NCBI RefSeq assembly: GCF_011050055.1
Contig: NZ_DRGM01000049.1
Span: 1 to 64,000 of the forward strand
DNA from: Pseudoalteromonas prydzensis
GTDB lineage: Bacteria; Pseudomonadota; Gammaproteobacteria; Enterobacterales; Alteromonadaceae
Length of the DNA: 64,000 nucleotides
Reading direction: 5' to 3'
Shown here in pieces: positions 44,374 to 53,620 of the stretch. Position 1 is the stretch's first letter, and each line of letters opens with the position of its first letter. The notes below the pieces were generated by a model. It was not told the origin of the DNA and ran no database searches. It was given only the letters and a program-made list of their open reading frames with translations. The translations under genes and the position numbers were made by a program.

Positions 44374-46083
44374 TTAAAAGGTATTTTTTACAGTGACAAG
44401 CCATTGGATTGAGTCAACATCATCATCTTTATCAAGGGGAGCGGCAATATCTAAATGGATCACGGTACCGGCATTAGCTCTACTTGGTGCTAGCCTTAAC
44501 CCAACACCAATATTTTTCAACACTTGGCCATTATCGCCGTTATTTTTATCGTTGAACCAAGCGCGACCGATGTCAAAAAACGCAGCACCACCAACTTTAA
44601 AAAGTTGCAGCAAGTCGTACTCCCAATAGTAACGTTTTTCTAAATTAACTAAAAAGCTGCGGTCACCTTGTTGATAGTCTAACGGGTAGCCACGTAAACC
44701 ATTTTCTCCGCCTAGACTCAGTTGCTTGTCTGGGGTGAGATTATTTGCATAATCAAGGCGCATTCTGGCATACCATGATTGCTTTAAACTGGTATTTAAA
44801 TAATATTGCACTTGGCTACTTGCTAACAGGTTCTCTGCTTTGCCTTGCTGTTCGTTCCAATAACCATCGAGACTGGCCTGAAAGCGCCATAGCGTATTGT
44901 TACCGCTAAAGTGGGCTTTTTTTGCATGAAAGGAATAAACGGCACGACTTGCATCATTGCTTAGTTCTTCACTTGAATAACCGAGTAAAGCTTGTAGGTT
45001 CCAACCTAAGTTGAGGTCTTCAGTACGATAAATACTGTCGAAATTTCTTACTTTAACAAAGTGATCTTCAAACCAGTTGCCGCTTATATAGGGGTAACTT
45101 AGCTCTCGTTTTTCGGCCAGCGGTGTATAGGTGTCAGCGGTGCTGAAAAAGCTCTGTTGTTCGTGGGTATAACCAACACTGAGACGCTGTGTCCAGCTAT
45201 TACTAAGTTGTTTGGAATGGCCAAAAAATATACGGTTATATTCGGTTTTTTGAGAAAATTTACTGAATACTTCGCCGCGTTTATAGAGCGATTCAATACG
45301 TTGATCAGATAAACTCAATAAGCCATAACTATAGGGAGTATCAATCGAATAAAACGGGTAAGTTAACTCAAGTAAATGGCGTTTCCCATCATCGTTATCA
45401 GAATACTCGACGCGGCCACGGTAGCGGCTAGACAGTATATTCGGGTCATCATAAACAAATAAGTAACCATTGCGCTCAGCATCGGTTGTGCGCGACAGTG
45501 ACAGGCGTTTCCCCCAGCCAAATAAATTTGATTCGCGAAAGCCGATGCTCGATTTATTTTCGCCGCCACTACGACTAAAGCTGATCTCGGGTAGTAATGT
45601 CCATAAGTCGCGGGTCTCTACAGTGACATCAATATTACCGTCGCAGTTAGTTTGTGCACTAATATTGGCATCATATAAGTAAGCTTGGCGACGTAATAAG
45701 CGTTCTGATTCGGCCAATTTTTTTGGCTCATAGGCATCTTCAGGCGTAAATAACAGAATGCTTTTAATAACATCAGGCTCAGTGGTCATATGTGCGCGAT
45801 TAGCAAATCGAAATAGCGCGTTATTTTCTGCTTCGAGTTCAGTATTAAAAACGTTAAGTTGGTTTAGTTTGATTGTCGCTATTTTAGCATTGGGGGTTTT
45901 TTCAGGTAATAACTCTTCGCCATCAAGTTGGCGGTGTAGGTTTTTTTCAGTGGCTGTAATAGTCTGTTGTTTACTACAGCTTTGTTGAGTTTGAACCGCT
46001 GATTGCGCGAGGCAATAGGGTGCATAGAGCAGGTAGCTTGAACAGCTCAAAAATAAAAATTTAAAACATCTGCTTACGGCCAT
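44374..46083 (-). CDS. Omp85/BamA-family outer membrane protein
   Basis: A 569-residue outer membrane beta-barrel. The signal peptide ends near residue 26 (LYAPYCLAQS). Residues ~65-180 hold one or two POTRA-like domains (VIKSILLFTPEDAYEPKKLA, RRQAYLYDANI). The rest is a barrel with D15/Bac_surface_Ag features: GENGLRGYPLDYQQGDRSFL near 480 and the C-terminal aromatic end VTVKNTF. It is shorter than BamA (about 800) and without five POTRA repeats, so it is a different family member. Its function is unknown. It stands alone. Confidence 0.85.
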   Translation of the reverse strand: MAVSRCFKFLFLSCSSYLLYAPYCLAQSAVQTQQSCSKQQTITATEKNLHRQLDGEELLPEKTPNAKIATIKLNQLNVFNTELEAENNALFRFANRAHMTTEPDVIKSILLFTPEDAYEPKKLAESERLLRRQAYLYDANISAQTNCDGNIDVTVETRDLWTLLPEISFSRSGGENKSSIGFRESNLFGWGKRLSLSRTTDAERNGYLFVYDDPNILSSRYRGRVEYSDNDDGKRHLLELTYPFYSIDTPYSYGLLSLSDQRIESLYKRGEVFSKFSQKTEYNRIFFGHSKQLSNSWTQRLSVGYTHEQQSFFSTADTYTPLAEKRELSYPYISGNWFEDHFVKVRNFDSIYRTEDLNLGWNLQALLGYSSEELSNDASRAVYSFHAKKAHFSGNNTLWRFQASLDGYWNEQQGKAENLLASSQVQYYLNTSLKQSWYARMRLDYANNLTPDKQLSLGGENGLRGYPLDYQQGDRSFLVNLEKRYYWEYDLLQLFKVGGAAFFDIGRAWFNDKNNGDNGQVLKNIGVGLRLAPSRANAGTVIHLDIAAPLDKDDDVDSIQWLVTVKNTF

Positions 46084-46147
46084 TTAAATCCTTAAACATG
46101 AACTTAGTCTTTGCTTACTACACACTAACTTACTGTATAAGTCCACC

Positions 46148-46447
46148 TCATTGTTGCATTTGTGTAAGAAAATAATGTACAAGTACCGCTAATAACTGCT
46201 CTGCTGCAACCCCTTCACCATTAATCCACACACTATTACTATAGTGTTCAAAGTTTAAATTAAAGTTTTGTTGCGCGTAGCTAAAGCGACACTGGTGGCG
46301 ATCTGCACCGCTGGCAAATTCGCTAATAGTGATCTCGGGGGCATGTAGAAATAAATGCGCCCATAGCTCAAAGTCATCATCATTGGGCATTTCGCTTGGG
46401 CTAATAATGATGGCATTATGGCGGGGATCTAATTGAAATTCAGTCAT
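46148..46447 (-). CDS. DUF3630-like small protein next to recQ
   Basis: A 99-residue cytoplasmic protein. It starts MTEFQLDPRHNAIIISPSEM and contains FELWAHLFLHAPEI and NFEHYSNSVWINGEG. I recall DUF3630 as a family found next to recQ in marine gammaproteobacteria; the call is tentative. It lies 15 bases after the recQ stop and shares its transcript. No function known. Confidence 0.65.
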   Translation of the reverse strand: MTEFQLDPRHNAIIISPSEMPNDDDFELWAHLFLHAPEITISEFASGADRHQCRFSYAQQNFNLNFEHYSNSVWINGEGVAAEQLLAVLVHYFLTQMQQ

Positions 46448-46462
46448 GCTGTTACTCTGTAC

Positions 46463-48295
46463 TTAGGAAGACGCTAAATAGTTACGAATAGCCTGTAAAA
46501 ATGGGCTGCCGTATTTGTTGAGTTTGGTAAAACCAACCCCAGATACTTTGAGAAATTCACTGTCATTGGTTGGCATTAACTGCGCCATTTCTGCGAGTGT
46601 TTTATCGTTAAATACCACATATGGCGGCACGTCATCGGCATCCGCAAGCTCTTTGCGCAGGGCACGAAGTTTGGCAAACAACTTTTTATCATAGTTAAAT
46701 TGGGCCAATTTATCTTGGTAAACATGCTTGGCTTGGAGACGTGGCTCGGCCATTTGTAAGCTATACTCGCCTTTAAAAATAGCACGTGCACCTTCAGTTA
46801 AGCGCAGCGCAGATCCTTGGGTGATATCTTGGCTTAGCAAACCTTGGTGAATGAGCTGACGTAAAATACTGAGCCAAAACTCACTACTGTGATCTTTACC
46901 TATGCCATAGGTACTGAGCTGATGGTGATTATTATCACGAATACGGCTGGTATTGGCCCCACGCAGTAATTCCACAATGTAACCTAAACCAAAGCGCTGT
47001 TCGGCACGATACACGCATGACAGAGCTTGCTGCGCCACTAAGGTACCATCAAAGCTTTTTGGTGGATTCAAGCAAATATCACAGTTACCACACGGTTCGC
47101 GCTGGTATTCACTAAAATAGTTAAGCAGTATCTGCCGGCGACAAGTTTGCGCTTCTGCAAAGCTGGCCATGGCATTAAAACGTTGCTCTTCAACACGCCG
47201 ACGTTGTTCATCTTCAATGTCTTCAAAAAAGCGCCTAACACGGCCAATATCGGCCGGATCAAAATACATAATTGCTTCAGCTGCAAGCCCATCACGGCCA
47301 GCACGGCCAGTTTCCTGATAGTAAGATTCAATACTTTTGGGAATATCGTAATGCAATACAAAACGGACATTGGGTTTATTAATCCCCATACCAAAGGCAA
47401 CGGTGGCTACCACAATTTGAATATCATCGCGGGCAAAGCCTGTTTGCACAAATTGGCGTTGTTCGTTACTCATACCGGCATGGTAAGCCGCTGCATTCAT
47501 GCCAGCATCGGCAATTTTTTCTGCTATTTCGTCAACCCGTTTACGGCTGGTGCAATAAATGATACCACTTTGATTTTGTTGTTCTTTTAAGTAGCGAAGT
47601 AATTGCGCTAACGGCTTGAACTTTTCTTCAATAGTGTAACGAATATTGGGTCTGTCAAAACTGCCAGTATGAATATAGGGGGCGGTTAAACCCAGCTGCT
47701 GAACTATATCAAAGCGGGTTGCTTTATCGGCAGTGGCAGTCAGCGCCATCATCGGCACATGTGGAAAATGCTGTTTAAGCTCGCTTAGTCGACAGTAATG
47801 TGGGCGAAAATCATGGCCCCAATGGGACACACAGTGAGCTTCGTCAATTGCAAATAAACTAATATTGAGATGGCTTAAGCGCTCTTTAAATTCGTGCTGT
47901 AGTACTTTTTCTGGAGCAACATAAAGTAGTTTGAGCAAGCCATTGTGCAGTTGTTGATATATCTGCTGTTGTTCGTCGCGGTTAAGGCTGTTGTTGATAT
48001 ACGCCGCTTTAACCCCTAACGCTTGTAGTTGTGATACTTGATCTTGCATTAGTGAGATCAGCGGTGAAATAACCACGGTCAGGCCACTCAAAGCCAATGC
48101 CGGTACTTGATAGCAAACGGATTTGCCACCGCCAGTGGGTAATAATACCAGCGTGTCTTGGCCGTTAAGGGCTGCGTCGATCACCGTTTCTTGGCCATCA
48201 CGAAACTCGCTATAACCAAACACTTGCTTGAGTATAGCGGCGGGACTGCGCACAACGGTGCTTGGTGTGGGGATTGGTGTATTCATCGCGCTCAT
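46463..48295 (-). CDS. recQ: ATP-dependent DNA helicase RecQ
   Basis: A 3'-5' superfamily 2 helicase acting in recombination and fork repair, 610 residues (E. coli 609). Walker A LLPTGGGKSVCYQ near residue 55, Walker B and aromatic loop AIDEAHCVSHWGHDFR near 153, and the QTGRAGRDGL motif VI. The zinc-binding cysteines are in ACRRQI-like TCRRQILLNYFSE and CGNCDICL, then the winged helix and the HRDC domain at the end (DDVPPYVVFNDKTLAEMA). A second Met three codons in (48286) is also possible as start. The neighbours yigI and rarD preserve the E. coli order. Confidence 0.98.
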   Translation of the reverse strand: MSAMNTPIPTPSTVVRSPAAILKQVFGYSEFRDGQETVIDAALNGQDTLVLLPTGGGKSVCYQVPALALSGLTVVISPLISLMQDQVSQLQALGVKAAYINNSLNRDEQQQIYQQLHNGLLKLLYVAPEKVLQHEFKERLSHLNISLFAIDEAHCVSHWGHDFRPHYCRLSELKQHFPHVPMMALTATADKATRFDIVQQLGLTAPYIHTGSFDRPNIRYTIEEKFKPLAQLLRYLKEQQNQSGIIYCTSRKRVDEIAEKIADAGMNAAAYHAGMSNEQRQFVQTGFARDDIQIVVATVAFGMGINKPNVRFVLHYDIPKSIESYYQETGRAGRDGLAAEAIMYFDPADIGRVRRFFEDIEDEQRRRVEEQRFNAMASFAEAQTCRRQILLNYFSEYQREPCGNCDICLNPPKSFDGTLVAQQALSCVYRAEQRFGLGYIVELLRGANTSRIRDNNHHQLSTYGIGKDHSSEFWLSILRQLIHQGLLSQDITQGSALRLTEGARAIFKGEYSLQMAEPRLQAKHVYQDKLAQFNYDKKLFAKLRALRKELADADDVPPYVVFNDKTLAEMAQLMPTNDSEFLKVSGVGFTKLNKYGSPFLQAIRNYLASS

Positions 48296-48397
48296 TTTAG
48301 AGCTTTTAGGCGACCTTGCATAGGTGCTTTTTATCGCACTTTCTTTTTAGTTGTGCTTTACTCGTCTTACCAGTTATAAAGTTTGCAGATAATAATA

Positions 48398-48853
48398 ATG
48401 AATAAAGCCATTTTAATTGATCGAGTTGCTAAAGTATTTGTTGAGCAAATGCCGTTTAATCAGTTTTTACAAATTAAAGTTAAGTCACTAGATGCTGAGC
48501 AAGCGCAAATAAGTTTTCCTTGGCAGGATGTTTTTATTGGTAATCCGGCGCAAAAAATTCTCCATGGCGGGGTGATCTCAGCGGTACTAGATAATGTCGG
48601 CGGTATGCTTGCTGCGGCTGCGATGATTGATAAACTCAGCGAACTTGATATGCCAAGCGTGCAAAAAAAGTTGGCAACATTGGGTACCATCGACTTACGA
48701 ACCGATTATTTACGACCTGGTAAAGGGCTTGAATTTACCGCCAGTGCTAAGCTCATTCGCTCAGGTAATAAGGTATGCGTATGTCGAATGGAGTTACATA
48801 ATGAACAAGGTACTCAAATCGCTTTTGGCACGGCGACTTATTTAGTTGGATAA
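48398..48853 (+). CDS. yigI: YigI-like hot-dog thioesterase
   Basis: A 151-residue PaaI-type thioesterase starting at ATG 48398 (MNKAILIDRV). Hot-dog fold motifs: ILHGGVISAVLDNVGGMLA near residue 50, containing the HGG-x-D pattern, and the strand TIDLRTDYLRPGKG. E. coli YigI lies between rarD and pldA-recQ and hydrolyses medium- and long-chain acyl-CoA in vitro. The same order (recQ, yigI, rarD) exists here without pldA. A purine-rich run is upstream; the extra in-frame ATG at 48383 would add MQIII and lacks a ribosome site. Confidence 0.88.
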   Translation: MNKAILIDRVAKVFVEQMPFNQFLQIKVKSLDAEQAQISFPWQDVFIGNPAQKILHGGVISAVLDNVGGMLAAAAMIDKLSELDMPSVQKKLATLGTIDLRTDYLRPGKGLEFTASAKLIRSGNKVCVCRMELHNEQGTQIAFGTATYLVG

Positions 48854-48905
48854 AGCCTAGCAGACAGGTAGACTAGCCGTCTTTCATCCATTTCAGAAAA
48901 AATTT

Positions 48906-49829
48906 ATGCCAACTAATCCTGAACAGCGTAAAGGCGTTATTTTAGCCTGTATGGCTTTTTTTATGTGGGGCTTAGCGCCTATATACTTTAAATTGCTGCA
49001 GCACATTTCGGCGTTTGAAATACTGATGCACCGAGTTGTATGGTCGGTATTATTTATCGTCATTATAGTTGCTGTATTGAAGCAATGGCATAAAGTCCAA
49101 CATGTTTTCAAACAACCTAAGTTAATTGCCATGTTGGTGATTACTGCCACCTTACTTGGTTTTAACTGGGGATTGTTTATTTGGGCGGTAAATAATGATC
49201 ATATGCTTGATGCGAGTCTAGGTTATTACATCAATCCATTATTAAATGTGTTACTCGGCATGCTATTTTTAGGAGAAAAGCTTCGTAAGTGGCAGGCGTT
49301 AGCGGTAGCGTTGGCATTGTGTGGCGTGGTGATCCAAGTGATTAGCTTTGGTTCTTTTCCGGTTGTTGCCTTGTCATTGGCAAGCTCATTTGCAATCTAT
49401 GGCTTACTACGTAAAAAATTGCCCATTGAATCATTGCCAGGGTTGTTACTCGAAGCGTTAATATTATTGCCAGTTGCTTTAGTTTATTGGTGGTTAATGG
49501 TGCCTACAGCAAGCTCCGATTTTTCTGCTAATGATTGGTATACCAATGTGTTATTGATCAGCGCGGGCGTTATTACGACGTTACCTTTGTTGTGTTTTAT
49601 AGGCGCCGCTAAGCGATTGCAATATACTACCTTAGGATTTTTTCAGTACATTGGGCCAAGCTTAATGTTTATTTTAGCGGTGGTGTTTTATGGTGAAGTA
49701 TTCAGCGGTGAACGTATAGTAACATTTGCCTGTATTTGGAGTGCTTTGGCAATTTTTAGTTGTGATTCGTATCGGCAATCACAAAAGCGCAAGCGTGAAA
49801 ATATCCCACCAGTAACTAAGCCTGTTTAA
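48906..49829 (+). CDS. rarD: RarD protein (EamA-family transporter)
   Basis: A 307-residue inner membrane protein with ten transmembrane helices. The start EQRKGVILACMAFFMWGLAP and the later HRVVWSVLFIV are RarD signatures. In Pseudomonas it was linked to chloramphenicol sensitivity; the true substrate is uncertain. It follows yigI by 52 bases, the E. coli neighbour order. Its stop overlaps that of the converging diguanylate cyclase by four bases. Confidence 0.93.
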   Translation: MPTNPEQRKGVILACMAFFMWGLAPIYFKLLQHISAFEILMHRVVWSVLFIVIIVAVLKQWHKVQHVFKQPKLIAMLVITATLLGFNWGLFIWAVNNDHMLDASLGYYINPLLNVLLGMLFLGEKLRKWQALAVALALCGVVIQVISFGSFPVVALSLASSFAIYGLLRKKLPIESLPGLLLEALILLPVALVYWWLMVPTASSDFSANDWYTNVLLISAGVITTLPLLCFIGAAKRLQYTTLGFFQYIGPSLMFILAVVFYGEVFSGERIVTFACIWSALAIFSCDSYRQSQKRKRENIPPVTKPV

Positions 49830-51061
49830 GCACTGACTTTATTACGGCCCGTTTTTTTGGCCTCATAAAGCTTAATATCAGCCTGTTTTAATAATTCATC
49901 GATTTGATAAACAGGCTCGTGTGCGTAACCGATAGACAAGGTAAATTGAATTTTTTGCTGACTAAGCTCAGGGCTATTAAGCTCAATGAAATGGCGAAAA
50001 TCTTCAAGGCGTTTTAATACTTCAGTTTTATCCACATCATTAAAATAGACCACAAATTCTTCACCACCTAAACGAGCTGCGAAGTACTTTTTAAAATATT
50101 TCGCAAAACAGCTAGCAAATCCTTTGAGTACTTCATCGCCAGCATCATGGCCGTAGCTATCGTTGATAGATTTAAAGTGGTCAATATCAAACATTGCTAA
50201 AGAAGGTGTTAATTGTTTTTTCTGCATTTGCTTTAACGATTTCGTTGTTTCTTCAAAGAAGTAACGACGATTGGGTAACTTAGTTAAATAGTCTGTATTG
50301 GCTTGCAAGCGAATGGTGGTAATTTGCTCTAACATGTCAACGTTTTGGCTCAAACGACAGTAAAACTCTTCATTGTTAAACGGTCTACGTAAATAATCGT
50401 TGGCGCCATTTTTTAAAAAGCGTGCTGAAAGGTGAGCTGCATTAGAGCCGGAAATGCCAATGATGGCTTTTTCATCATTGCTGTATAAACGGCGGATCTC
50501 ACTACATAACTCATCACCATTCATGTTGGGCATTTCGTTATCGGTAATGATCACCGCTATATCGGGGGTGTGTTCAAGCATGGCGAGTGCTTCAACACCA
50601 TCGTTGGCTTCTAAAATTTGATATTTATGGCGTTTAAGTAAGTTACAAATATGGCGTCGAGTAGCAACTGAGTCATCAACCACCAATACTTTAACATTTT
50701 CGTTGCGAGGTAGGCGTTGCAATTGTTTTTCTAAATATAGATAAGCTTGTTTATTCTCTTTAGTGATGTAATCAATGATAGGATATTTTTCAACAGTATT
50801 ACGGGTTTTTAAATCGATGTTGCCAGTCATTACAATCGTGGGGATTTCAGCTGCAATAGTGCAGGGAACTGCTTCACCTTGCGGAGCATCAGGCAAAATA
50901 AAATCTACAACAGCGCAAAAGTAGCGATTTTTACTGATCAACTCTTTCGCTTGCGCTAATGAATCTGCTATATCGGCATCATAGCCAACTTTAATTGCAA
51001 TGTGTTTTTGCACTCGCGCTATAGTTGGCGTATCTTCAATGATGAGTATTTTCCGTGTCAC
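49826..51061 (-). CDS. Diguanylate cyclase with two receiver domains
   Basis: A 411-residue cytoplasmic protein making c-di-GMP. I chose the GTG at 51061, with AAGGTG seven bases upstream, which starts right before the receiver (VTRKILIIEDT). Receiver 1 (1-125) has Asp in VVDFILPDA; receiver 2 (125-245) has Asp in IITDNEMPNMNG, but the usual Lys is Arg in YLRRPF. The GGDEF domain (about 260-411) has the active motif RLGGEEF and signature TDYLTKLPNRR. The arrangement resembles PleD-like regulators. No kinase is adjacent, so input comes from elsewhere. Confidence 0.92.
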   Translation of the reverse strand: MTRKILIIEDTPTIARVQKHIAIKVGYDADIADSLAQAKELISKNRYFCAVVDFILPDAPQGEAVPCTIAAEIPTIVMTGNIDLKTRNTVEKYPIIDYITKENKQAYLYLEKQLQRLPRNENVKVLVVDDSVATRRHICNLLKRHKYQILEANDGVEALAMLEHTPDIAVIITDNEMPNMNGDELCSEIRRLYSNDEKAIIGISGSNAAHLSARFLKNGANDYLRRPFNNEEFYCRLSQNVDMLEQITTIRLQANTDYLTKLPNRRYFFEETTKSLKQMQKKQLTPSLAMFDIDHFKSINDSYGHDAGDEVLKGFASCFAKYFKKYFAARLGGEEFVVYFNDVDKTEVLKRLEDFRHFIELNSPELSQQKIQFTLSIGYAHEPVYQIDELLKQADIKLYEAKKTGRNKVSA

Positions 51062-51151
51062 GTAACACCTTGTTTTTTGGCCGGACCAAATAGTATTGCT
51101 TATACAAGTTGTAACTGTTAAAACACGAAAAAGCAAATAGCACCATTACTT

Positions 51152-51526
51152 TTATAGGCTATCTGACTCCGAATAGTAGTCTTGACTCTGTGGCGTTGGA
51201 CTTGAGATCCGAGAGCGCCCAAATAGCGTATGAAATTTAGTTTTACAGGTCGTTAGCTTGAGGTATTTTATCCAAGCTCGCTCAATTGCGTTAGTTGGCT
51301 CTTGACTACCTGAAACAACAGCAAGAAATTGTGCTTGAATTTCGTTTTGTGGTTCAAGGGTTTTGTTGTATAACCCTTTGAGTACCACGCCGTGTTGTTC
51401 AAGTATGTTAGCTTCTAATAAAGTGAAATTACCGCTGCGGCCGAATCCGCGTGGGAAATTCTGGTCATCATAAAACTGACGTTGGCTTACAAATGCTTGG
51501 CGAAGTAGTGAAATATCGTTGCTCAT
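51152..51526 (-). CDS. maoP: Macrodomain Ori organisation protein MaoP (YifE)
   Basis: A 124-residue protein of the DUF413/YifE family. In E. coli MaoP binds the maoS site beside its gene to organise the Ori macrodomain. Signatures: DDQNFPRGFGRSGNFTLLEA near residue 20, ILEQHGVVLKGLYN, TNAIERAWIKYLKL and KFHTLFGRSR. It is divergent from the hdfR-like gene, exactly as in E. coli (yifE-hdfR). The protein ends in an acidic tail. Confidence 0.93.
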   Translation of the reverse strand: MSNDISLLRQAFVSQRQFYDDQNFPRGFGRSGNFTLLEANILEQHGVVLKGLYNKTLEPQNEIQAQFLAVVSGSQEPTNAIERAWIKYLKLTTCKTKFHTLFGRSRISSPTPQSQDYYSESDSL

Positions 51527-51617
51527 GGCTGTTTCCTCATGCCCTATATACTGGCTGGAGTATGGATCAAGTTGCGCAATTTATTAAACAAAAAATTTTT
51601 ATCGTGAGGATAAGTAA

Positions 51618-52493
51618 TTGGATATAGATTTATTGAAAACCTTTGTCGAAGTAGTGCGTACTCGCCACTTTGGCAAAGCAGCAGAAAACCTTTATATTAC
51701 ACAGTCTGCGGTGAGTTTTCGTATTCGTCAACTAGAACAAGGGTTAGGGGTTAATTTATTTATCCGCCAACGCAATAATATCCAATTGACCGCCCCCGGC
51801 GAGCGCTTGTTACCCCATGCGCAAATGATTATAACAGGAATGCAACGGGCTAAAGTCGATGTTGCACTTGCTGATAATATGCATAAACAAGTGAGTTTAG
51901 CTGGCACCCCTAATATTTGGGATGCTTTTTTACAGTTTGGTATCACAAATATAGTATCTGCTATGCCTGGCGTATCGTTGGTTGCAGAAGTTAAAGCACA
52001 ACAAGAGAGCACGCGGTTATTATTAGAGCGTACTTTAGATTTAGCTATTTTATTTGATCCGCCTAAAGTTGATGAGTTGGTCGTTGAACGCATTTGCACC
52101 TTACCAATTATTCCTATTAGTGCATTTGAAGGCGCAGCAAATGAAAACTTTTTTGATAATCAATATGTCTATGTTGACTGGGGAACTACCTTCTCCCTTT
52201 GGCATGCGCGACAATTTACTGGGCGGACACCCCCTTATTTTCGTACCAGCACAGGGCGCATTGCATTAGATTTGATACTACAATGTGGAGGTAGTGCATT
52301 TATTCCTGAAGTTTTAGCTAAAAGCCATCTAGATAAAGGAGAGCTACATCGGGTACCTGATGTGGAACATACTTCTCGGGATATTTTTGTCGCTTATCAC
52401 AGAGATAATGAACAAAAACCCCTGCTTGAGACGTTGGTTAATTTATTGCTGGAATTAACACCCACAATAAGCAGTGAATTTAGCGCTAAGTAA
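51618..52493 (+). CDS. hdfR: LysR-family regulator HdfR
   Basis: A 291-residue LysR-type regulator. The TTG at 51618 is the start: GAGGA lies seven bases before, and no ATG fits the conserved N-terminus. The N-terminus MDIDLLKTFVEVVRTRHFGK and the HTH AAENLYITQSAVSFRIRQLE match HdfR closely. HdfR represses flhDC in E. coli. The effector domain (90-290) is typical. The intergenic region of 91 bases with maoP is shared and may hold the maoS-equivalent site. Confidence 0.92.
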   Translation: MDIDLLKTFVEVVRTRHFGKAAENLYITQSAVSFRIRQLEQGLGVNLFIRQRNNIQLTAPGERLLPHAQMIITGMQRAKVDVALADNMHKQVSLAGTPNIWDAFLQFGITNIVSAMPGVSLVAEVKAQQESTRLLLERTLDLAILFDPPKVDELVVERICTLPIIPISAFEGAANENFFDNQYVYVDWGTTFSLWHARQFTGRTPPYFRTSTGRIALDLILQCGGSAFIPEVLAKSHLDKGELHRVPDVEHTSRDIFVAYHRDNEQKPLLETLVNLLLELTPTISSEFSAK

Positions 52494-52652
52494 GCTATAT
52501 GTGACATTTTTATGTTTATTTGATGTCTTTTTTTATGCCTTTTTATGAATAATATAAGGCAAAAATATTTCAGTTGTAATATTTATGTCATTTATCGCAG
52601 GCAAAATGCAGCGAATTAAAAATTAGTCTGTTGCGTTTATTGAGGAAATAAT

Positions 52653-53570
52653 ATGAAATTTGCAAAGTCGACCTTATTACTAGCTGTGTTAAGTGGTTTA
52701 TCGTGTCCTGCATTTGCTGATGTTGATGTGTATGGTAAAGCAAATGTCTCCGTGCAATCTTCGGATGATGGTGAAGGGTCATTCAGCGAAATTAAAAGTA
52801 ATGCATCGCGAATTGGTTTTAAAGGTTCTGAAAACATCAGTGCTGGCTTAGAAGCTATTTATAAGTTCGAATTTCAAGTTAATGTTTCTGATGATTCAAA
52901 AGACACGATTACGTCACGTAATCAATACGTTGGTTTAAAAGGTGGGTTTGGTCAACTTGTGATTGGCCGTAATGATACCGCTTTGAAGCAATCACAAGGG
53001 AAGTTAGATTTATTTGATAACCTTGAAGGTGATATCAAAAATTTATTTAAAGGTGAAAACCGCCTGAGTGATACGCTAACTTATTCATCAAAGGATTTAA
53101 GTGGCTTTAAAGTGCTTGCAACTTACGTTGCTGAAAAAGACAGCGAAGGCGATAGCGGTTATTCATTAGCACTTACTTATGGCGATGCTGGACTGAAGAA
53201 AAGCAACGTTTATGCATCAGTTGCTGCCGACAGTGAAGTTAATGGTTATGATGTTGTACGCGCTACCGTGCAAGGTAAAGTAGCTGATTTTAAACTAGGT
53301 GCAATGTACCAAAGCCAAGAAAAAGTGGATGGTAGCGGTGATGCCGATGGTTATTTAGTTAATGCGGCTTACACCCTTGATAGCAATACATTTAAAGTGC
53401 AATACCAAGTAATGGATTTTGATGCGGGTGATAAAAAGTCTGCTATCTCTGCTGGTGTTGATCACTCATTGAGCAAAAACACCACGTTATTTGCCTTCTA
53501 TACTAATTTTGATATGGACAGCAATGTTGATCAAGATTACTTAGGTGTTGGCATGGAATACAAGTTTTAG
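52653..53570 (+). CDS. General outer membrane porin
   Basis: A 305-residue outer membrane porin of the Gram-negative porin family. Signal peptide MKFAKSTLLLAVLSGLSCPA FA with cleavage after residue 22 gives the mature start DVDVYGKANVSVQ. The repeated amphipathic strands and the PEFR-like SNASRIGFKGSENI and QYVGLKGGFGQLVIGR stretches are diagnostic. It ends in Phe (GVGMEYKF), the outer membrane assembly signal. It is preceded by a strong GAGGA site and a long AT-rich leader of ~160 bases that may carry regulatory elements. No OmpR box was identified. Confidence 0.93.
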   Translation: MKFAKSTLLLAVLSGLSCPAFADVDVYGKANVSVQSSDDGEGSFSEIKSNASRIGFKGSENISAGLEAIYKFEFQVNVSDDSKDTITSRNQYVGLKGGFGQLVIGRNDTALKQSQGKLDLFDNLEGDIKNLFKGENRLSDTLTYSSKDLSGFKVLATYVAEKDSEGDSGYSLALTYGDAGLKKSNVYASVAADSEVNGYDVVRATVQGKVADFKLGAMYQSQEKVDGSGDADGYLVNAAYTLDSNTFKVQYQVMDFDAGDKKSAISAGVDHSLSKNTTLFAFYTNFDMDSNVDQDYLGVGMEYKF

Positions 53571-53584
53571 TCTTGAGACTGTTG

Positions 53585-53612
53585 AAAAAGCCTTACTTCT
53601 TACAGTAAGGCT
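53585..53612 (-). terminator. Terminator of recG (minus strand)
   Basis: AGCCTTAC and GTAAGGCT form an 8-bp stem with loop TTCTTACA. On the minus strand it is followed by five T, and it lies nine bases after the recG stop. On the plus strand no T run follows. Confidence 0.8.
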
Positions 53613-53620
53613 GTTTACTA

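Noticed and set aside
47147..47590. 147-codon plus-strand open frame within recQ
   Set aside because: Antisense to a conserved helicase domain; composition and residues are those of a shadow frame.
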